Assembly (NCBI RefSeq): GCF_018199995.1
Contig: NZ_CP073578.1
Coordinates: 496,001-560,000, forward strand
Source: Photobacterium sp. GJ3
Lineage (GTDB): Bacteria > Pseudomonadota > Gammaproteobacteria > Enterobacterales > Vibrionaceae
Length of the DNA stretch: 64,000 bases
Reading direction: 5' to 3'
A program made the translations under genes and the position numbers. The notes under the pieces are model-generated. The model was not told the origin of the DNA, made no database searches, and saw only the letters and a list, made by a program, of their open reading frames with translations. This document shows positions 59,452 to 64,000 of this stretch, piece by piece; positions within the stretch are counted from its first letter, which is position 1; each line of letters starts with the position of its first letter.

Positions 59452-61032
59452 ATGTCTTTTTTAACTGAAGTGGGTAAACGCCGTACGTTTGCCATCATTT
59501 CTCACCCGGATGCGGGTAAAACAACCATTACTGAAAAAGTCCTGCTGTTCGGAAACGCGCTACAGCGCGCCGGTACGGTGAAAGGCCGTGGCTCCAACCA
59601 GCATGCCAAGTCAGACTGGATGGAGATGGAAAAAGAGCGGGGCATCTCGGTGACCACCTCTGTGATGCAGTTTCCTTACAACGATTGTCTGGTCAATCTG
59701 CTGGATACACCGGGACACGAAGATTTCTCGGAAGATACGTACCGGACCCTGACGGCGGTTGACTCCTGCCTGATGGTTATCGATGCCGCGAAAGGTGTTG
59801 AGGACCGGACCCGGAAACTGATGGAAGTCACTCGTCTGCGTGACACGCCAATCGTGACGTTCATGAACAAACTGGACCGCGACATCCGTGATCCGATGGA
59901 ACTGATGGATGAAGTGGAAAGCGAGCTGAACATTGCCTGTGCACCTGTCAGCTGGCCGATTGGCTGTGGTAAAGAGTTCAAAGGTGTTTACCACATTCAC
60001 CGCGATGAAACGATTCTGTATGCAACCGGCCAGGGCCACACTATTCAGGATGTGCGTATCGTGAAAGGTCTGGACAATCCGGAGCTGGATGACGCTGTGG
60101 GTGCAGATCTGGCAGAACAGCTGCGTGAGGAACTGGAGCTGGTGCTGGGTGCCTCACACGAGTTTGATCGTGACCTGTTTCTGAAAGGCGAGCTGACCCC
60201 GGTTTTCTTCGGGACGGCACTGGGTAACTTTGGTGTTGACCACATGCTGGACGGCCTGACTGAGTGGGCGCCTGCGCCGATGCCACGTCAGGCAAACGAG
60301 CGTGATGTCGCAGCGACGGAGGAGAAGTTCTCTGGTTTCGTGTTCAAGATTCAGGCGAACATGGACCCGAAACACCGGGACCGGATTGCCTTCATGCGGA
60401 TCGTATCGGGAACCTACACGCAGGGCATGAAAATGAACCACGTACGGACCGGCAAGAACGTCAGCATTTCGGATGCCGTGACTTTCATGGCGGGCGACCG
60501 TGCCCGTGCTGAAAATGCGTATGCAGGCGACATCATTGGTTTGCACAACCACGGTACGATTCAGATCGGTGATACTTTCACTCAGGGTGAAAACCTGAAG
60601 TTTGCCGGTATCCCGAACTTCGCCCCGGAACTGTTCCGCCGTATCCGCCTGAAAGATCCTCTGAAACAGAAGCAGTTGCTGAAAGGTCTGGTGCAGTTGT
60701 CGGAAGAAGGTGCGGTGCAGGTGTTCCGTCCGTTGCAGAACAACGATCTGATCGTCGGCGCGGTCGGTGTGCTTCAGTTCGACGTGGTGGTTGCCCGTCT
60801 GAAATCTGAGTACAACGTCGAAGCCATCTATGAAAGCGTGAATGTTGCCACGGCCCGCTGGGTTGAGTGTGACGATGCGAAGAAACTGGATGAGTTCCGC
60901 CGTAAGAGCGAAGTGAACCTGGCGCTGGACGGTGGGGATAACCTCACTTATATCGCGCCGACCATGGTGAACCTCAATCTGGCCAAAGAACGTTTCCCGG
61001 AAATTGATTTCCGCGCGACCCGCGAGCACTAA
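59452..61032 (+). CDS. prfC: Peptide chain release factor 3
   Basis: GTPase of 526 residues that removes RF1/RF2 after termination. G1 is [14 protein letters not shown]2 region [12 protein letters not shown]3 [15 protein letters not shown]4 [10 protein letters not shown]; the RF3-specific C-terminal domains follow ([14 protein letters not shown] at the end). Full length. In E. coli it lies close to holD-rimI; here it is 10 kb from rimI. A terminator follows. Confidence 0.97.
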   Translation: MSFLTEVGKRRTFAIISHPDAGKTTITEKVLLFGNALQRAGTVKGRGSNQHAKSDWMEMEKERGISVTTSVMQFPYNDCLVNLLDTPGHEDFSEDTYRTLTAVDSCLMVIDAAKGVEDRTRKLMEVTRLRDTPIVTFMNKLDRDIRDPMELMDEVESELNIACAPVSWPIGCGKEFKGVYHIHRDETILYATGQGHTIQDVRIVKGLDNPELDDAVGADLAEQLREELELVLGASHEFDRDLFLKGELTPVFFGTALGNFGVDHMLDGLTEWAPAPMPRQANERDVAATEEKFSGFVFKIQANMDPKHRDRIAFMRIVSGTYTQGMKMNHVRTGKNVSISDAVTFMAGDRARAENAYAGDIIGLHNHGTIQIGDTFTQGENLKFAGIPNFAPELFRRIRLKDPLKQKQLLKGLVQLSEEGAVQVFRPLQNNDLIVGAVGVLQFDVVVARLKSEYNVEAIYESVNVATARWVECDDAKKLDEFRRKSEVNLALDGGDNLTYIAPTMVNLNLAKERFPEIDFRATREH

Positions 61033-61056
61033 TCTCAGACGGCCGATTTAGCATGA

Positions 61057-61082
61057 AAGCCCCTGAATGCAGGGGCTTTTTT
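61057..61082 (+). terminator. Terminator after prfC
   Basis: Nine-bp stem AAGCCCCTG/CAGGGGCTT with a four-base loop and six T. Transcription from the opposing protease gene would also meet it. Confidence 0.88.
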
Positions 61083-61109
61083 GTGCGTGGGCGCAATTTG
61101 AAAAGTACC

Positions 61110-63791
61110 TCAGAAATGAACCTGAGGCTGAATCAGACTGTCGCAGTAATCGCTGTTCGTTGCCGGGTTGAAAAACGCTTTGTCGACTGCGGCATAGCTA
61201 AAGGAAGCCACCTGACTGCTGGCTTTGCTGCTGTAGGGTTGCCCCATCAGATCCAGATACGGGCGGTAATCCAGTCCGGTAGCGTAACTGGCTGCAATCA
61301 ATAGCCAATCATTGTTATCTAGGCTTTTCGCTTCGCTCAACGTATAGGTACTGAACCCGATACTGGCTTTGCGGCTCTGCCAGTTTTCTTCGCTGTTATC
61401 GGCATCGGCAAAGGCTTTATCCAGCAAATGCAGCCGGGCAATCAGATGCCAGCCGTTGCTCAGCTTTCCCTCGTGCTGCGCATGCATCATCATCTGAACG
61501 ATCAAGGCCGCGCCCTGACTCCAGCTGCGGTCATTGCGTCCGGCCATATAAGCCGCCGGATCAGCGCTCAGCTGACTCTGACGAATATCGGCCAGCATCT
61601 GATCAAAAGGCAGCGACTGGCACTGATGTGCATAACCGCTTTCCTGCACGGCTGCGAGGGATTTCGGGTAATAAGAATAGAAATTCGTGGTTGCGTGGCC
61701 TTCATATCCATTGAACTTGAAGCGACCGCTCTCGACATTGTGTCCGACTTCATGCAGATCGCCGTGGCCGAGTACACTGAATGCCCACCCCGCATCATAA
61801 GGATTGCCGGAGCAGCCATAGCCGCAGGTGGGCTGATCAGCATTCATGTGCTGCACCTGATCCCACACCGGTAGTGTCAGTCCATGCTGGGTTGCAAAAG
61901 ACTGGACTTCCGCAATCGGCGTGATGTTCTCCCCCTGATAGCCAGCCAGTGCCCGCAGGGCGCTGTGGTGATAACGGGTCAGTCGCGGCGCGACGTCACT
62001 GGCACTGTCCCAGCGGCTGTTTTCCGACAGCGTGGTCAGCATCCGGTCATTCCGGGAATGGATCTCGAAATGCTCGGTTGTCAGTTCAGCCCAGTCGAAC
62101 GCTTTGCTTTCCAGCGCGGCCTGAAAGGCTGCATCACTCATCCCCGGTTGCCAGTAAGGATGTTGCGCCACCTGACGGAAAGAGAACGTCATCGGGGTGC
62201 CCAGATCGGAGAAACCGATCTGAACCGGCCCCCCGTAAGGTGAGGTCAGGGTGATGGTTTCACCGGCCTGAATTGTCACCGGGCTGGACTGCAGATATTT
62301 CGGCCGGTGATAGCCGTTGGCTGGCGTCATTGGCTTGGTTGACGTGGCGCGCTGGGTATTGATGAACACCGTCGCAGCCACGCCGGTGTGATTGTCGGTT
62401 CGCGTCACGGTAAACCGCTGGCCGGGCAGGGCATAGACACCGGCAGCCCGCCACGGACGACGGCTGGTCAGGCGGACCGTTTTGCTGATTGGCGTGACAT
62501 GGCTGAAATTCGTCCGGCTGAAGTTGCCCAGATCTGACTGTACCGGATTGATCTGACGCGAGTAATAGGTCAGATGATCAGCAAAATAGCTTTTCAGAAA
62601 CGGGACCGTTGCCGTAGTGTTTTTCGACATCGGGAACTGCACCTGCTGACGGTACTGGTCGGCCAGCAGGATCAGGTGTTTCTCCAACGGATACGCCTGC
62701 GGCAGCGCAAAGATATCTGTACCGCTGGCATCGACTTGCCGCACGATTTGGCGCAGCGATGTCACGGGCGTCAGGAATTCCTGTTCAAAGGCCGTGATAT
62801 TTGAACAGCTCTGATTGTCGTCTTCACAATCCTGGATGCGGAAACTGAAATCATGGTTGCTGAAGTGCTGGATCAGCCCGGCGATCCCAGACAGAACATC
62901 GGTACTTTGCCGCATGTCTACTGCGGATGCCCAACTGGCTTTGTCCTGCGCAAAATAGTTCCCGGCACCTCCGACCGCTTGTGTCTGCACACCGAAGTAA
63001 CTCAGGATCAGGTTGGTGTCCGGGGTTGAGTTCCAGCTGTTGGTATGGACATACAACAACGGCTGTTTACGGGCTGCCACACTGTCCAGCGCGGCGGCAA
63101 CGGATGCCTGACTGAACGGGTTGCTGGTTCCGGTAATCACTAGATCCGCCGATGACAGACAGTCAGCCAGTCGAGCCTCATCCGTACACAGGGAAAACGT
63201 CATTTGCGGGTAGCGGCTTTGTAACCAGCGCTTCGACTGTTCGGAATGACTGTTGCTGATCAGCATCAAAGCCACATGCGGATTTGCCGGGCGGGACGAC
63301 AGTAACCAGTCTGTGACTTTGTTCATCTGGGGCGCAAATGCGCTGTGTTCACCTGCATTCAGTTCGCGCAGGATATTGGTGCCGAAGGCTGCACTGCGCC
63401 GGCCATCCTGTTCACTCAGGGTGGCCAGCAGATTGCCTTTCACACCGCTGAGCAGCGCCTGCGCACTGGTCAGATATTGCAGCGTGAAAAAACGGGAGTG
63501 TTGTCCCGGATCATATTCAATGCGATCGTGACCGAAAATCTGGGCCTGAATTTCGCGCTGGCGGTGTTGTTCTGTTGCGATCAGGCTCGAAATCCGCTGT
63601 TCCAGCACAGATGATTCTGTGGGTAAAAGCCGGGGATCGCCTGCTTTGACCGCCCGTTGAATGGCATCTGAGGACTGGCTGTTGCCTGCATCACTGCTGC
63701 CGGAGTTACCGGCTGTTTGATTGCTGCTGTCTGAGCCACCGCCGCATGCTGTGAGCGATAAACAGAGCAGAAAAAGACTGAATGGTTTCAT
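61110..63791 (-). CDS. ImpA-family metalloprotease lipoprotein
   Basis: An 893-residue exported zinc protease. Lipobox LTAC with Cys16, followed by a Gly/Ser/Asn-rich linker (about 17-45), so it is anchored to the outer membrane. The zinc site HEVGH is at 680-684, with a downstream Glu in FNGYEGHATTNFYSYYP. Domain layout and GYGCSGNPYDAGWAFS resemble ImpA (IMPa, peptidase family M88) of Pseudomonas aeruginosa, which cuts O-glycosylated proteins such as PSGL-1, and the wider M60-like mucinases. Likely substrate: glycoproteins or mucin on animal surfaces; this is inference. Confidence 0.85.
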   Translation of the reverse strand: MKPFSLFLLCLSLTACGGGSDSSNQTAGNSGSSDAGNSQSSDAIQRAVKAGDPRLLPTESSVLEQRISSLIATEQHRQREIQAQIFGHDRIEYDPGQHSRFFTLQYLTSAQALLSGVKGNLLATLSEQDGRRSAAFGTNILRELNAGEHSAFAPQMNKVTDWLLSSRPANPHVALMLISNSHSEQSKRWLQSRYPQMTFSLCTDEARLADCLSSADLVITGTSNPFSQASVAAALDSVAARKQPLLYVHTNSWNSTPDTNLILSYFGVQTQAVGGAGNYFAQDKASWASAVDMRQSTDVLSGIAGLIQHFSNHDFSFRIQDCEDDNQSCSNITAFEQEFLTPVTSLRQIVRQVDASGTDIFALPQAYPLEKHLILLADQYRQQVQFPMSKNTTATVPFLKSYFADHLTYYSRQINPVQSDLGNFSRTNFSHVTPISKTVRLTSRRPWRAAGVYALPGQRFTVTRTDNHTGVAATVFINTQRATSTKPMTPANGYHRPKYLQSSPVTIQAGETITLTSPYGGPVQIGFSDLGTPMTFSFRQVAQHPYWQPGMSDAAFQAALESKAFDWAELTTEHFEIHSRNDRMLTTLSENSRWDSASDVAPRLTRYHHSALRALAGYQGENITPIAEVQSFATQHGLTLPVWDQVQHMNADQPTCGYGCSGNPYDAGWAFSVLGHGDLHEVGHNVESGRFKFNGYEGHATTNFYSYYPKSLAAVQESGYAHQCQSLPFDQMLADIRQSQLSADPAAYMAGRNDRSWSQGAALIVQMMMHAQHEGKLSNGWHLIARLHLLDKAFADADNSEENWQSRKASIGFSTYTLSEAKSLDNNDWLLIAASYATGLDYRPYLDLMGQPYSSKASSQVASFSYAAVDKAFFNPATNSDYCDSLIQPQVHF

Positions 63792-64000
63792 GGGACAGTG
63801 TCTGTTATGAGTTTTATATCGTTAATAACATAAACGACAGATTTGAATGTGAAATGCGGGAAAAACTGGCATCCAGTGTGAAAAAAATGTCAGGGTTGTC
63901 TGTGTCCACGATGCTGTATCTCTGAGCGGGGACGAGTCGGAAATGGGGATAGGATTCCACCCCAAATCCTGAAATAATCCGGACAGATGAAAATGAACAG
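63792..64000. other. Upstream region of the metalloprotease gene
   Basis: The last 209 bases contain no gene start I can support. No confident promoter was assigned. Confidence 0.3.

Overview
The window is a chromosomal segment of a gammaproteobacterium of the family Vibrionaceae, most like Photobacterium or a close relative. Reasons: an HlyU-type ArsR regulator sits beside rpsT, the murJ-ribF-ileS-lspA-fkpB-ispH and secG-tRNA-rimP-nusA-infB-rbfA-truB-rpsO-pnp-nlpI blocks have the Vibrio/enteric order, and base composition is about half GC. The genus is an inference. No insertion sequence, integrase, phage gene, rRNA or CRISPR array was seen.

Layout. 1-14.6 kb: end of nhaR, hlyU, rpsT (reverse), murJ, ribF, ileS, lspA, fkpB, ispH, dapB and carAB; carAB has a PurR box and two tandem promoters. 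14.9-21.3 kb: an accessory cluster with an amino-acid-oxidase-like flavoenzyme (frameshifted), two carboxymuconolactone-decarboxylase-fold proteins, a DyP peroxidase and a ThDP-dependent enzyme. 21.3-40.3 kb: conserved core with dacB (reverse), greA, yhbY (reverse), rlmE-ftsH, folP, glmM, secG, tRNA-Leu(GAG), initiator tRNA-Met, rimP-nusA-infB-rbfA-truB, rpsO, pnp and nlpI, then a small secreted unknown protein. 40.8-45.2 kb: a GntP-family permease divergent from a CoA-transferase (frameshifted) and a LysR regulator. 45.2-52.5 kb: a PAS-GGDEF-EAL protein, a YhbS-like acetyltransferase, holD-rimI and the divergent metR/metE pair. 52.9-56.5 kb: a tight four-gene operon (CitE-like lyase, MaoC-like hydratase, ornithine-cyclodeaminase-family protein, alpha-oxoamine synthase). 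56.5-64 kb: ubiV-ubiU (reverse), ubiT, prfC and a large ImpA-type metalloprotease lipoprotein (reverse).

How the genes work together. Most of the window is translation, RNA processing and envelope housekeeping. The accessory parts are metabolic. The 15-21 kb cluster looks like an H2O2-producing oxidase with an H2O2-using peroxidase and a 2-oxo-acid enzyme. The 53-56 kb operon looks like a biosynthetic route joining CoA-thioester chemistry to an amino acid by decarboxylative condensation. These two are the best candidates for undescribed biology. Two genes carry the same kind of lesion, one G missing from a G run, so an assembly or sequencing error must be excluded before calling them pseudogenes.
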